In this document: one piece after another, positions 42,521-55,500 of the stretch | Position numbering within the stretch: the stretch's first letter is position 1 | Layout of the letters: each line of letters starts with the position of its first letter | Assembly (NCBI GenBank): GCA_933228895.1 | Contig: OW121849.1 | Location: 126,918,849 to 126,982,848 of the forward strand | Reading direction: 5' to 3' | Length of the DNA: 64,000 nucleotides | From: Platycnemis pennipes | Taxonomy: Eukaryota > Arthropoda > Insecta > Odonata > Platycnemididae | Notes under the pieces: model-generated | What the model was told of the DNA's origin: nothing | What the model saw: only the letters and a program-made list of their open reading frames with translations | Databases searched by the model: none | Program-made: the position numbers and the translations under genes

Positions 42521-43613
42521 AAGTTTCATTATCCACCAAGCTTTCACAATTACTTTGTTAAACACAAAATTACACCACAACTGTTTATAAATTAAATGGA
42601 TGCATGGTTATGGATTGCATACTAGCCACAAAAAACCTGAATAGAGTTACCTGCTGATTGCTTAAAGGCCTCATGTAAGGTGCCTTAAAAAGGATGCTTG
42701 GGTAACTTAAAAGTTTACAGCACATGGTGCAAGGTATAGGGATCCATGTTCAAATACCAGTCAAGGTGAATGAATTTTCCGCTGTGGAAAGCTTGCTATT
42801 GTTATGAATTGATCAGATGATGCACTAATTTCATTTCTGAGGCTCACTACCATTGTTGGCTTATTTTGTGGTGGTAGTAGTTACCCCAAAGGCTGAGGTT
42901 ATATCGCACAATACAACCTAAATTGTTAATCATAGGACAAACATAACATCTATCCCCAGGGCAGGATTCTAACATGACCTTTAGGGTAGGGTTATTTCTT
43001 ACTTGTCAAATGTTTTTATTTCTAGTCAAATTTTTGAGGAATTGCATGAAAAGTATCATAAAAAGCAGTAAAGAACCTATTTTTGTTTGTTTTTAACATA
43101 GTTGAAATCATGAAAATGAAAAACTGGAAAGTGATTTGGTAACAGAGGGAATAATGATTACAAACAAGGACAGATATACTGCCCCATTCTCTTCAACTTT
43201 CTTCTCCTCCCAGCGTTTACCTCCTTGTACTTAATCATAATTCCTTTTTGGGTTACTGTTATGATTGAGTTTTTCATACCCTTCATTTTCTTATTGTAGC
43301 TCCGTAATCTTTCAGTTATCTTATGACTCCTGCCAGTATATATTAGGGTTGGAGTTAAAAATTGAAACATACCATATTACATGCAGAGGCATGGAAGAAT
43401 CTAACACTGCGTTAAAGTTACGCAATACCCCTTGAGTCTCTATTCTCTCTTAGAATGTTTCTTAAGTATTCCCATTTTTTACTTTCAGTGAAAGTATTTT
43501 CTGCATTATTATCCTACCACTATTAATTTTTGACCAAAACTGTTGTTCCATATTACAGTGGCAATTATGCTGTTATGCAGTTGCTGTTAGTAATACATAT
43601 TTCTTATCTTTAG
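42521..43613. other. Intron 1 of the membrane-protein gene, right part
   Basis: No recognised gene or repeat. The minus-strand open frame at 43158-43370 has no recognisable motif. It ends in the exon 2 acceptor TTCTTATCTTTAG. Confidence 0.5.
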
Positions 43614-43778
43614 TCATAGCATGCACAGCAGAGATAGAAAGTGGAGTTGGAGGAAGGTCCAGCCAATCAGCTTCAGCTCCACGAGGCTATGGAGTGTATC
43701 CACGCTATTTTAAAGGTGGCTACATGATGTCACCTGGTGTATACAATCCTTATTCTGCTCAAAAATCAACTACAAAAA
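43614..43778 (+). CDS. Small single-pass membrane protein, exon 2
   Basis: 165 nt. With the last base of exon 1 it begins at the end of the signal peptide (IIACTAEIESG) and encodes a short extracellular region rich in Gly, Ser, Tyr and Pro: GVGGRSSQSASAPRGYGVYP then RYFKGGYMMSPGVYNPYSAQ. Acceptor TTTAG (43609-43613), donor AAAA|GTAAGA (43779-43784), phase 1 on both sides. The Tyr/Pro-rich stretch could suit protein binding, but no domain is recognised. Confidence 0.8.
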
Positions 43779-44499
43779 GTAAGATTTATTATGCTGTGTA
43801 ACTCTCCCCTCCTGCATCAGTCCCCCAAAATCACTCTTACCTCATTTGGCTCATGCTCACCCTGTATTTGAATTGGGGTGATGAATTTCTCAATTTGTTA
43901 TTCCCAAATTGGGAATAAGGAACAGTTTTAATTAAATTTTCTCCTTATCCCCTTAAAACTTTGTGATGAAGTCAGTGAGCATATCCCATTCACTATCCCA
44001 GTGAACATATTAAGGCGCTAACTTATCTACATGTCCTTTCCCTGTTTCATAACATTTTCTTTTATCTTGTACATTATCTGCATGAATGAAGTGGAATGAA
44101 TCTTATGTATCTGATAACTCGTGATCCTTCTTGCTCCACTTCTATCCAGCAGACTTGTTCTTTATCACCGGCTCTTACTCTGGGTGATTCGCTTTCTAAT
44201 GCCTTTTGAACATACATCCGCAAAGGTCCACATCTGATGCCAAACTCCTGCATTTTTATTCTTGTGCCTCTTGTCACTTCTGTTAAATTGTTGTTCCTGA
44301 CATCGTCTGATAACATTTGAATTTGCTTATGAAAATACCCTGCAAATGTTGAATTTTAAATACATTCAACTGTGTAGCCCATTATTACCTAATATGTGCG
44401 CCTTGAATAGTATTGTCCCTTTTTACTAAATTTCTATTTAAGTTTATTTAATTGGCAAATTTGGTATCTAAAAGGATTAACTATCGATGATAATCTTGG
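43779..44499. other. Intron 2 of the membrane-protein gene, left part
   Basis: AT-rich sequence with no recognised feature, up to the TIR element at 44502. Confidence 0.5.
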
Positions 44500-44548
44500 T
44501 ACCCTGTGGAAAATTCCAGTTGAAACGAGTTGAATTCAACTCGCATGT

Positions 44549-47500
44549 GGCCCAGTCCATATCGATTCAGGCAGCCAAAGAAAAAATCTTACCTTCATAG
44601 TCTCAGATGTTATTGAATTTAACATATGTCAAACTTCAGGACGAAGTAAGTAATACGTATATTTTAGTTTTGTCCAAAAAAATTTTTGGCCCGAGATACA
44701 GTCCACCGAACATGGGTCCGCGAGCGCTATTTTTCAAATGCGATTTTTGACAAAATACTAAAATGCTCATATCTCAGGAACGGTTCAAGATATTTTGCTC
44801 CTTTTTGTTTTATTTGAAAGATAATAATTTTGTGATTAAAATGATATCCTTGATTTGAAAATGTGTGTCCACATTCTCTTGCTGCAATTTTTTTATTTTA
44901 TTTATTTTTATTTAAAAAAATTGTTTTTCTTAAAAAAGCCAATCCTAAAAATTTTTATTTTTTTACTGTTTATCGGCACCATAGAGTACTACAATCCCTG
45001 AAAAGGAGAACTTCCACTTTTCAGTTTAACAGGTTTTATAAACAATTCAAAAAATTTCCAAACATTAAGCCAGTTTCCATTACCACATTCTCAGATATTG
45101 GTCACATAAAATCAAAATCTCTAGTCTTACTTGACATTTTTTTCTTCTTAAATATGGGTAACAGACACAAGTTTCAAACATCAATAGCTTTCAAAATATA
45201 TGTGCAGGTTAAAAAATGTACAGGTTCCGAAGCATACTTCTGTGCACTCTGCTTAGAACTGAATTTAGCAATTTAATGAAGTAAAAATTTGTTTAACCGC
45301 ATCAGTATCTTCCTGTGATATTAAGTGATGTCTTCCTGTTGAACCATTAGGAACTGGGGCACCCAAAATTTTCAAAACATCGCGAATTGGAAGTGAGCAC
45401 TGGTGGTGGTGTTGCTGTCTTTCATCTGGGAATCTATATCCAGCAGCCGGTCCATGTGGCAGCATAAAGTTAACAATGATTTCACTTAACTCACAACTAA
45501 TATCTATAATCTCTGCAATCCACCAGTCACAGTCATACACACAGGCCACAAACATTCCTTTTTGTAGTTCGTGAATTTGAATATTCTCTTGGCATTTATG
45601 AGATCTTGGTTGGACAAATGAAATTTCTTCTTTCTTGCTCTTTAAAGTTCGTGCAATATAAGTTCGCCCATCAATTTGAGTCCAGACATGTGTCTTCTGA
45701 ATTCCTTTCACAGGGGTAGTTTGGTTCGACCATTCTTTCATTTTCTGCTGGCAGAATTCTTCAACTTCCTCTTTGGGCAACAGGATCAGATTTATTGATG
45801 TGTGTGACTGCACCACTCTTGTAAACTCCTTGGCATTCTGAATTGCAGCTGTACTTGGGCTGGAAAGATTATGTTCTGTTGTATGGTGCTTCAGCAGGCC
45901 TCCTACACCATCACAGGGCCCCTTACCATGTCCAGTAGCACTGTATACCCACTCCATTGGAACAAGAGACTTTGCAAGTTAAAATAGTTGGTAACTGTTT
46001 TTGAAGTGACTAGGGGCACCATCAGAAATAATTATGATCTTTTCTACCTGTGATTGCAGTGGTTGAATAATTTTGTGTATTGCCAACAATGCATGTGCTG
46101 AGTCATGTCATCTGTCATCACTTATAACTGCAACACTTGTGGTCTTGTTCTGAAAATATGTCACTCCTGTAAAAATTGAAACTTGGTCATTACTCCAGTG
46201 ATATCCTTGAACTTCTTGTGGTAGAACCACAGACCAGTTCTCAGCAAAATCACAGTGAAGCACTAAACATGCAGCCTCTACCCATCCCTTCACTTCTGCA
46301 ATGTGTTCTTGTTGCAATTTCTTCAGATGTTGGTGTGTTACTGCTTTCACTGTCCACCTCCCAAGTTTGTCTAAGAAGGTATCAATGGCAACAGTTTTCT
46401 TAATGAGTTTATTTTCTTCCCATGTTGCATATGTAACTTCAGAAGAGTTATCTGCTACACTATCCAGACCAAGTGTCTGTAAGTCGAGTCCCCCCTTTCC
46501 AGGGCAGTCACCACAGTCCTGAAACAAACATATCTCTCGTTCTATGTCACAGACCACTAACGACTTCACATGTCCAACCAAGGTGTCATCATATGTCATA
46601 TCTTCAAGTAAGTTCTTTAAAGCTACCACACAGTTTAAAATTTGCACAGTACAAACATAAACAGACATCTCTAGGTGGATGTGGAACAACCCACTTAGGT
46701 CGTAATGCATAAAATTTTGATCTTCCAATATGCAATGTTGAATGTTCCTTCTTATATATGGTGAAAGTTTCTTTAATGCTGCGGGTCATGTATCTTTTCA
46801 CTTTCACCACTTTTTCTCCTGCAACTGTCATAGTCATAATGTCTTTTTTGTTGGCACTCTGGCGAGAATAGTCCCACTTATCTTCCAGATAAAATAACTG
46901 TGCAATTTGAACATTTGCTTCATTCACAGGATGACCATAAAATGGATCTGGTTTTCCAAAAACTCCTTTTGCTGACCTCAAATTTCTTGTCTTGTCCACC
47001 ATGTATTTTGATGCAGATGGAATGTGGTGCAACATTTGGTTCTTTGTAAAGGATACTGGGATAATTGTTAGAACTTGAACCTTATCATTGTAGGATGCAC
47101 ATGATTCAACAGCTGAACTGATGTTTGATAAAAACTCTTGGCAGGTTGCACAAGCTCCTATTGGTTCATTTTCTTCTGAAGTTGAAATTTCTACTTTGAA
47201 GAGTTTGGTCAGTTTTGTTCTGGTATGCTCATCCACTGCTCCAGAAATTTCTCTGTTTTTTTGATACATACATCTCATGAATTGACTTCACTGACCATGG
47301 TTTCTTAACAGGACTAACACCAACCTCTGTAGCTGACTGATTCAGGATATGTAGTTCTTCCTCTGCAGTTACAAAATCTGCATCACACACAACATGGGGG
47401 GCTTCTTGTTCACTTATTGTCATGTTTGATATTGTGTTAAAGCATTTAGAGCACAAAAAGTCATTACTGGAAACATTTTCACTTTGAAACAGAGTCTTAA

Positions 47501-48751
47501 AATGAGCACTCTTATTTCCAACCTGAAGTCTTTTTGCTAGTCTTATATATCACTCTTTTATGGATATGAAAATAATCAGCACACTTCACTCTCCTATGGC
47601 CCCAGTCAGAAGACATTTCAAATAGTCTTTTCCACAAACACCACAACCCAGTCAGTCAGCAGAATTCTCAAAAACCTTCACAGGTACTGTTAACAAAAAA
47701 TTTTTTTTAACTACTCTCTTTGTTTGACTGTTGACAAGTGAACTGTCAGTTCATGTGTCCTCCCTTTTATATGCTAGGTCAAACATTTAGAATTTTCTGG
47801 TTAGTTTCAGATTGTTCTAGAAAGTTCTGTTACATTCTTTAATTATGTGGAAGGTTCCACATTGTCCTCAGAGGTTTTCAGAAGTTATCTGGAAGCTTCC
47901 ACATTGTTCTAGAGTATTTTGTTACATTCTGGAATTATTTGCAAGTTTGTAGATTGTTGAAGTGTGTTCTATTATGATCTGAAATTATCTGGAAGCTTCC
48001 AAATTGTTCTAGAAGGATCCGTTACGTTTTGGAATCATCTAGAATCTTCCACATTATTCCAGAAGATCATTAATGATTTGGAAGGTTATTAATAAAGAAA
48101 ATCTAAAAAAATTATCAACATTTAACTAGTTCCTAACTTTGTTTTATTTGTTGTTTTTTGTTAATCACAAACAGTACAAATTTTTTGAGATTGGTGTTTT
48201 AAAATAACAAAATTATAAAAACTTGCAATCAAGAAATTCACCATGGAAGGTAAAAAATTACATTAATTTATAAAACCTGTTAAACTGAAAAGTGGAAGTT
48301 CTTCTTTTCAGGGATTGTAGTACTCTATGGTACTTACAAACAGTAAAAAAATAAAAATTTTTAGGATTGGCGTTTTTAAGAAAAACAATTTTTTTAAATA
48401 AAAATAAATAAAATAAAAAAATTGCAGCAAGAGAATGTGGACACACATTTTCAAATCAAGGATATCATTTTAATCACAAAATTGTTATCTTTCATATAAA
48501 ACAAAAAGGAGCAAAATATCTTGAACCATTCCTGAGATATGAGCATTTTAGTATTTTGTCAAAAATCGCATTTGAAAAATAGCGCTCGCGGGCCCATGTT
48601 CGGTGGACTGTATCTCGGGCCAAAAATTTTTTTGGGCAAAACTAAAATATACATATTACTTACTTTGTCCTGAAGTTTGACATATGTTAAATTCAATAAC
48701 ATCTGAGACTATGAAGGTAAGGCCCCTGCCTGAATCGATATGGACTGGGCC
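44549..48751 (-). mobile_element. Second Sola-like DNA transposon with about 490-bp inverted repeats
   Basis: 4,203 bp flanked by ATGT (44545-44548 and 48752-48755). Termini GGCCCAGTCCATATCGATTC and GAATCGATATGGACTGGGCC. The arms (about 44549-45045 and 48255-48751) are close inverted copies and contain A/T-rich blocks and GAGCGCTATTTTTC. The transposase relic is on the minus strand. Its termini differ from the first Sola-like element although the proteins are related. Confidence 0.78.
45265..47600 (-). pseudogene. Sola-like transposase, decayed (minus strand)
   Basis: Order on the minus strand: an N-terminal Cys-containing region (CSKCFNTISN, IGACATCQEFLS), VQVLTIIPVSFTKNQMLHHI, a block HIGRSKFYALRPKWVVPHPP followed by CLCLYCANFKLC, LHCDFAENWSVVLPQEVQGY (first putative catalytic Asp), ISDGAPSHFKN in a shifted frame (second) and GHGKGPCDGVGG (third). 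The C-terminus carries FVACVYDCDWWIAEI and a tail. Frame changes occur near 47270, 46700 and 46110-45960. It matches 25012-27238 block for block. I infer a DDD transposase. Confidence 0.75.
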
Positions 48752-48924
48752 ATGTTTTTATCCATTTTCAACTCGCTCCATCTCGTCATTCTAACTTGTT
48801 TGAACTCGGTTATGGCTCATTTACCCTGGATTTAACTTGTTAAATCTAGTCGTCGTAATTGGTTCTACCTTGTATGAACTTGCAGTTCGTATGTATAGTA
48901 GAACCTTGTCGTTTTAACTATTTT

Positions 48925-49190
48925 CAGCTTGTCCGTTTCACATCGTATTTACTTGATTCATCTTAAAGAGAGGCAACTTGTTTCACATCGTATTAAGTGG
49001 ATGCATTTTGAAGAGCAGCAACTTGTTTCATATCGTACTACTAACTGGATCGATCTTGAAGAGAGGCAGCTCGTTTCATATCATATTAAGTGGATGCATC
49101 TTGAAGAGAGGCAACTCGTTTTTATCGTATCGAGTGGATGCATCTTAAAGAGAAGAAAGTAGTGTCATATCGTATTAACTGGACCGACGT
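48925..49190. repeat. Tandem array, units of about 45-48 bp
   Basis: The GTTTCA(C/T)ATCGTATTA anchor recurs at about 48934, 48980, 49025 and 49073 and later in degenerate form, with AAGAGAGGCAACTCG between. The open frame at 48929-49162 is a by-product of the periodicity. It lies next to the left satellite sequences of the 44502-52236 element. Confidence 0.8.
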
Positions 49191-49199
49191 GACTAATTA

Positions 49200-51420
49200 C
49201 ACCGCGTATTAAACCGTAGGCTCAACCATGCGAATTATTTAGCTCCACATTTCAGAGAGATCAGGAAAATACCTTAGTCATCTCTAACAAATGAAACACG
49301 ATTCTAATCAATTACAGCAATCTATGCGACAAGGTCACTACAGATAAAAGCTAGACTATAGTATTTACACAAAATTATGATCCAAACATTTACCTTTGTT
49401 TTCAATTCATTCTGGAAATCGAGCAACTAAATGAAGACCATTGTTAAAAATGTAAATGTCAAGGAAAACAGGAAATAAAAGGCAAAAGGAGGGAATTGGT
49501 TCCAAGAAAAAGGTCAGGTGTTCTACCTGTGAAACTGCCCATTTGAAAAAAATTGTCTGGGGCAGGAAATTGGGAACTGGCCCAGAACTGGTTATTACTG
49601 GGTCAGAACCTAGTCCAGAACTTTTTTTAGCAAATTTAGCAAAGGAAATTGATGACACTGTTCTGAATAATTTCAAAATACACTTGTTCCTAGTATAACT
49701 CTGAATAACATTCATTACGACAGTCACACAAAAAGAAGAGGGTGAATAATTTAAACACTTTTGAATCTATTTACCTCTACATTTATTATCAGTCATTAAT
49801 TACACATTTCCAAGAGGAATCATTGTTTATCTTGCATCCTCTGGTGACACTGTTACTCAGAAATGCATTCTTTGGCTTTTAATCTTCTCCTTAGCTCCTA
49901 CACAAAAAGGCACCTGAAAGCACAACGGTCAGAAGACTTAAATATTGCAATAACAACAAATTTTTCTATTTATTATTAAAAGCAGGAAAGAACTATTAAT
50001 AGTTAAATTCAATTAATTTACAGCCGCTCCTTTCAATTCAACAACCTTCCATCAGGACATGGCAAAAAAGCCTAAATGTGTATAAATATACAAAGCACAC
50101 CTATGAAAGTTAACTGAACAAATGAACTCACCCTTGTCTCCTTTTGCACTACAATGCACGATGATAACAATGCAATAAAAACTCGTCCGTAGTCCCAGAA
50201 CCTTGCGAGAAGTATTAGTGACAATACTCTCTTCTACAAAAAAAGAACGGAACTATTAAGCAAACAATTCCCAAGAGAAATGTGTATATTTTCAGTGATA
50301 CCGTGATCGAACATTCTCTGCTCAATATTATATGAACACATATTATCAATTTTCAGCTCAAAACATACCTCCTAGAATGAGGATTTTCACATCACAAAAT
50401 TCATCCGTTCCTTTCACTTCGTTGTAGTTTTCTTTATAATTTAATCCTGGAACGAAGGCCAACAAACTTCCTTTTTCACGGTCCACACAAGGCGTGGTGT
50501 TGAATATCTTCAACGTGACCACAGATCACTGGCCTTTTATAAGTTAACTATTTTAACCACATGAGATTGCTTTCCGCTCTACATGCACTAGTAACCAACA
50601 CTTCACGAAATGATGCTCAACGGAAAGAATACACTTCGGTGATAACGAAATGGACTTTAGACAATAATCCAAGATGGAGCGTTTTCACGTACTTCATTCA
50701 GAGTGAAGTTAGCATCTTAATTCGAAAGAGGATTGTTAAGTACTCAGAATTATAAGATTTTAACCATTTATTCTCATTTTGAAATTATATCAATTATTAT
50801 TTTCTGCTTTTATTTTATTTCCATATTTATTTACTCGTACTATTATATGAATGAGTTTCAATCTATCAAATGCTTAAGTAGTGGGTGGTGGGAGGGGTTA
50901 GTTTTTGTAAATATCCGGTTTCATATTGTTGATGTTCGAAAACCTGGAGCCAAGCAAACAAACAAACTGGATAATAAATATCATTAATATTCATGAATTA
51001 TTTAAGCCAATAATTTAATGATTAATTACAGTATGGACATATTTAACTTTCTTGATGTTTTAACAGAAGGAAGTTTCAATTTCCACATGGGACTACAAAT
51101 TATCAGAACCTGTACATATGTCAACAAAGTCAGCAACAATCTTTGGTCAAGATTAATGCCGATTGGCTTGTAGATATGAACTATTATCAATATATTGATG
51201 TACAAATCATAAATGAAAAAAAAAGGACAATAAGAATTAAGTAATTTGCTATACTATGCCGGTATACTATATACCAGTATACAGTCTGTATGTCCCGAGT
51301 ACGCCAAATTTCGCGGATTATACCAAATTTCGTGTGCTGTAGGGGTGGTCTGCCTATTGACCATATTTGCTCAGTATCAAACAAATGTACTCATTAGCGC
51401 TGAAAATATTTCATTTAAAG
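49200..51420. other. Interior of the satellite-bearing element, unassigned
   Basis: AT-rich. Short open frames (for example 49456-49698, with CSTCETAHLKK) have no recognisable domain. No splice structure could be established. Confidence 0.4.
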
Positions 51421-51424
51421 TTAT

Positions 51425-52085
51425 CAACCTATGGTCCAATTAAAACGAGTTACCTCCCCGAAAAGATTAAAGCAGATGAAACGAAACGAGTAAGAGAAGG
51501 AACGAGTTGAATCAAGTTAACATGAGTTACCTCGCCGACGAGATGAAAGAAGATGAAACGAGTTCAAGAAGGAACGAGTTGAATCAAGTTAACACGAGTT
51601 ACCTCGCCAACGAGATGAAAGAAGATGAAACGAGTACAAGAAGGAACGAGTTGAATCAAGTTAGCACAACTTTCCTCGCCAACGAGATGAAACGAGTACG
51701 AGAAGGAACGAGTTGAATCAAGTTAACACGACTTACCTCGCTGACAAGATATAATGAGTACGAGAAGTTATGAGCTGAATCAAGTTAACATGAGTACCTT
51801 GCCGACGAGATCAAAACAGATGAAACGAGTACGAGAAGGAACGAGTTGAATCAAGTTAACACGAGTTACCTCACCGACAAGATGAAAGCAGCTGAAACGA
51901 GTACGAGAAGGAATGAGTTGAATCAAGTTAGCACAACTTTCCTCGCCAACGAGATGAAACGAGTACGAGAAGGAACGAGTTGAATCAAATTAACACGAGT
52001 TGAATAAAATTAACATGAGTTACCTCGCCGACGAGATGAAACGAGTACGAGAAGGAACGAGTTGAATCCACTTAATTCAAGTTCG
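51425..52085. repeat. Tandem array, units of 62-72 bp
   Basis: The AGGAACGAGTTGAATCAAGT anchor recurs with spacings 72, 72, then 62 bp (about 51499, 51571, 51643, 51705) and on through about nine units. Units share CACGAGTTACCTCGCC and GACGAGATGAAA. Short units lack a GAAGATGAAA segment. The open frame at 51507-51716 simply translates the 24-codon period. Confidence 0.88.
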
Positions 52086-52593
52086 TTGGAATTGTGATTG
52101 AGCTGCGGGTAGTGTAAGTTCACGGGGTTAGTGAGTTGGAAACAGTTGTTAGGAGTTCAGAACTCGTAAATGCAAGTTGATACGATTTTAAGTCCAACTG
52201 GATTCATCTCGTTTTAACTGGAAATTTTCCACAGGGTATGTTCTAGTACAGCAGGTTATTTAAAAATTATTAATTTATTTAAAGTTGCTGTAACTGTAAC
52301 AATAATAATAAAAGGTTTTGACTTTATTGGGGTGAAATTGAGACAAAACTGTCTCTTTTGCCTTCTAACCCCCCATCAAAATAATTACATGAAACATAAG
52401 ATTGAATATTATATATTTTATGGAATATTTCATGATTTAAAACAGGAATTGAAGACCCACTTAGGTGAGTACTTACGTAATATGTGAATGAATTCTTTGA
52501 AAGTTAAAGAGAAATATATTTTGTTATTTGTTAAACATACATTTTTTACATACTCTAAATTTTGGTGAATTATGTAACACTGTACATGATGTA

Positions 52594-55500
52594 CTATGGG
52601 AGAAAAAGTTTCCCGACAAATGGAGCGTTGCCACTATCGCTCTGAGAGAAAATCGCATTTATTTCTAACGGTACAATATTCTTTGGTCTCGGCCACCACG
52701 AGGGAAGTTCAAACACGGTAAGGTGATAGACTCATCACCCGAGTATGTGGCGGAAGACCGAAAGCTTGCCTACCCCGAGCTGTAAACGCGATGGCGTCCA
52801 GAATGGACGTATATTATTCCTCAAATGCATTTTAAACGCTCTATTTAACTATCTCGTCCTCGCCGAACTTTCCTCCGAACGCTGAGCCTTTCCGCCGTAC
52901 TTCGCTTCTTCCTCGCACTCTGGCAAGGTCCTGAGATTCACCCGGTGTTCGCCAAAAAAGTTTATATTATTTAGTAATTATGTTGAGAGCTGCCGCTAAT
53001 TACTGCTTCGAAACATGGAATGATTTAGCGAAGTATGTAACATAATCTAAGACAGTTAACAGAGCACCTCAATGATTTTTCTTTAGTAAATATAAATACA
53101 AACTTATGTTCAATACACCAGTCTTGGCGGCAGCTTCACGTCAGCTTGGAGGAGCCCTTTGTTCCACTTTGACATTTGGTTTTCATTGAGCCGGCAGGAC
53201 ATACAACTTGCTTTACATTACAAAACTTGTCTTTCACTGTAGAGTCCTGAGGGAAACCATGCGTATATTGGCTGAACACTGTGGCCAAACGCTGTTGATA
53301 AGGTAGGGTATAGATTTAAATTATATCATTGTTATTGGTAAAATCTCGTTTCTTATGTATAAAGTATGAAGAATTTTGGATTGAGGAAAGTAATATTTTG
53401 ACAGACTTAAAGTAAATGTCCTACGGCTGAGAAATCGGAGTGATTTCGGTGGTATTACTGGAGTGTATTCTGGTGGTAATTTGTATGTTGGTTGTTTGAA
53501 ATCATCCATGAATCCTTCATTAAAAAGAGAAATATTGGTTTGTCCAGCTCAAGAATTTATGACCAAAGGAAATTATTGTTGTTTGCACACAGGATAAGCT
53601 CTAGGTTAAAATACAGCTCATATGTATTGCTTAATAGCTTCCGTGACTATGAGCGAGTAACAAAAATTTTGTCTCTTTAACTTCAATTTTCACTTTTGAG
53701 CCAAATCTCATGGACACCCTTTGGAAACAAATACCCCAAGCAGAAGTGTTCTAGAGCAACATATTCGGTATTCAGCTGTATTGGAATTGGTCATTTTACT
53801 TATTTTGCCGATACACACTTCCTTAGTTTTTTTTCCGCTGTAAGAAATCGTGCACTAAATTTCTGGTTTATAGATACACCCCTTGTAGCTGAAAATTTCA
53901 GGGTAATGTTGTAGAACTATTTCTGGCTTTGGTATGGGAAGAATGTTCTTAGTTGTTTATTCTTTTGGTCACATTTGCCCTTAACTCGCAAAAGTTATGA
54001 TTAGTCCACAAGAATTGAATGGAATTAGGCGATACTTTGTGAAAAAGTGACATGGTTTAACTTGACGATGTATTTTTCACACTTTTTATTGGTAAAACCC
54101 GACCGGTTTTGACATTTTCATGTCATTGTATCTGAGTACCCTTGAAAATGACACGAGAGTGTCGAAACCGGTAGGGTTTTACTCAATAAAAAGAGTGAAA
54201 AATACATCAACATTTTCTTATACTAGTCCACAATACTATAATATAGCTTTGGGGGATCTATCTATCTAGTGAGATTTTTTCACATTTGGAGAGAATTTCA
54301 CAGAAGAAGACTTTGCTTCGACTGTGTGATCAACATTATGATGAAAAAGTTACCTCCATAAGAAACTCCGCCGATTCTGGATATCTGACAGTCTGTTTCG
54401 GTGACGACTTAGTGACCAGAGAATTTTTTACTGTAGAAGATGATCCAGCGAGATATTCCATAATGAGTAATTAATTAAACACATGCGATGAAAATCATTG
54501 AAACATTATTACCTTGAAAATGTTTGAGCTGAATAGTTGCATTAAGAAGACAATGAATATAATAATTCAAGTGGAGTTAACATTTTCTCGAGTGATGTAT
54601 TTTCAATTTATCAAAAATGCACAATGCTGGAAAACGAAAAGAAAGTTGGAAACCCATTATCATAACGTTGTAGGCCTCAAAGAGTCATCATGCGACCTGA
54701 ATATTGCACATTTCATGGCCACTGTGGATGAATGAACGAATGATGATCTTCCTACTCAATATTTTACGACCCCAACACGTAGATACCTTGATAGCTGGCA
54801 GTATTCGGTAAGCAAAATAGAAAGACATGGATATAATCTCAGGCAAATTACGTGAAATAATATTCTTGCTCAAATCCAATTCAGGGAGGGCAGAAATTTT
54901 TCGGGAAGCCGTTAGACGAGCAGGCAAAGAGCTGGACATAAAAATGGTTTCTTTACCTACTCTCCCGGAGAATTTCCCTTAAAGCAGCGAAATACAGGTT
55001 CCGAAGCAGCGAAATACGGAAAGTGATTCCAGCAGTAGAAGATATAACCATCCACCTATCATGAGATCAGTTCCAAATTCGCTTGAACGGCAAAACATAG
55101 GTTTCCATGGCGAAAGAGAAGGGGGTCAAGGGTAAAAAACAGCATAACTTTCCTTAAACGTGACTTGAATAAAAAAATGTATCTAGTGCTTACTTAAAAT
55201 AACAAAGTGGTGAACGAAAAACATTCACCATCTTCAGGTCTGAATTGAAAACTTCGTATTACCAGTCAGTTACATTACAGTTCGACCACTCCCTACTGAT
55301 ATTAACGGAGCGATTCAATGGTTTATATGGACGCGGAAAATATTCAAGCTCGTCTTTTGTTAACCTTTTCATATGGGAGAAAGAGAGCGAAGAGGCGGAC
55401 ACCGAGTGAATCCCAGGACCTTGCCTGTGTGCGAGGCAAGGAGCGAGGCCTAAAAGAAAAAGGTAGGAAAGACGGAGAATGCGGAGTGAAGTTCGGCGAG

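Larger units (their letters stand above)
44502..52236. mobile_element. Satellite-bearing TIR element with a nested Sola-like element
   Basis: Inverted termini CCCTGTGGAAAATTCCAGTT and AACTGGAAATTTTCCACAGGG, with TA at 44500-44501 and 52237-52238. Just inside are AACGAGTTGAA-type satellite sequences in opposite orientation at the two ends: an array at 48925-49190 and a larger one at 51425-52085. About 3.5 kb remain after removing the nested Sola-like element. No transposase is recognised in 49200-51420, so class and mobility are open. Confidence 0.65.

Noticed and set aside
46176..46712. Plus-strand open frames over the second Sola-like element
   Set aside because: Antisense shadows of the minus-strand transposase.
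48929..49162. Repeat protein from the left array
   Set aside because: Satellite periodicity of about 45-48 bp again explains it.
51507..51716. Protein with 24-residue repeats
   Set aside because: It is a translation of a 72-bp satellite; unit length changes to 62 bp shift the frame.
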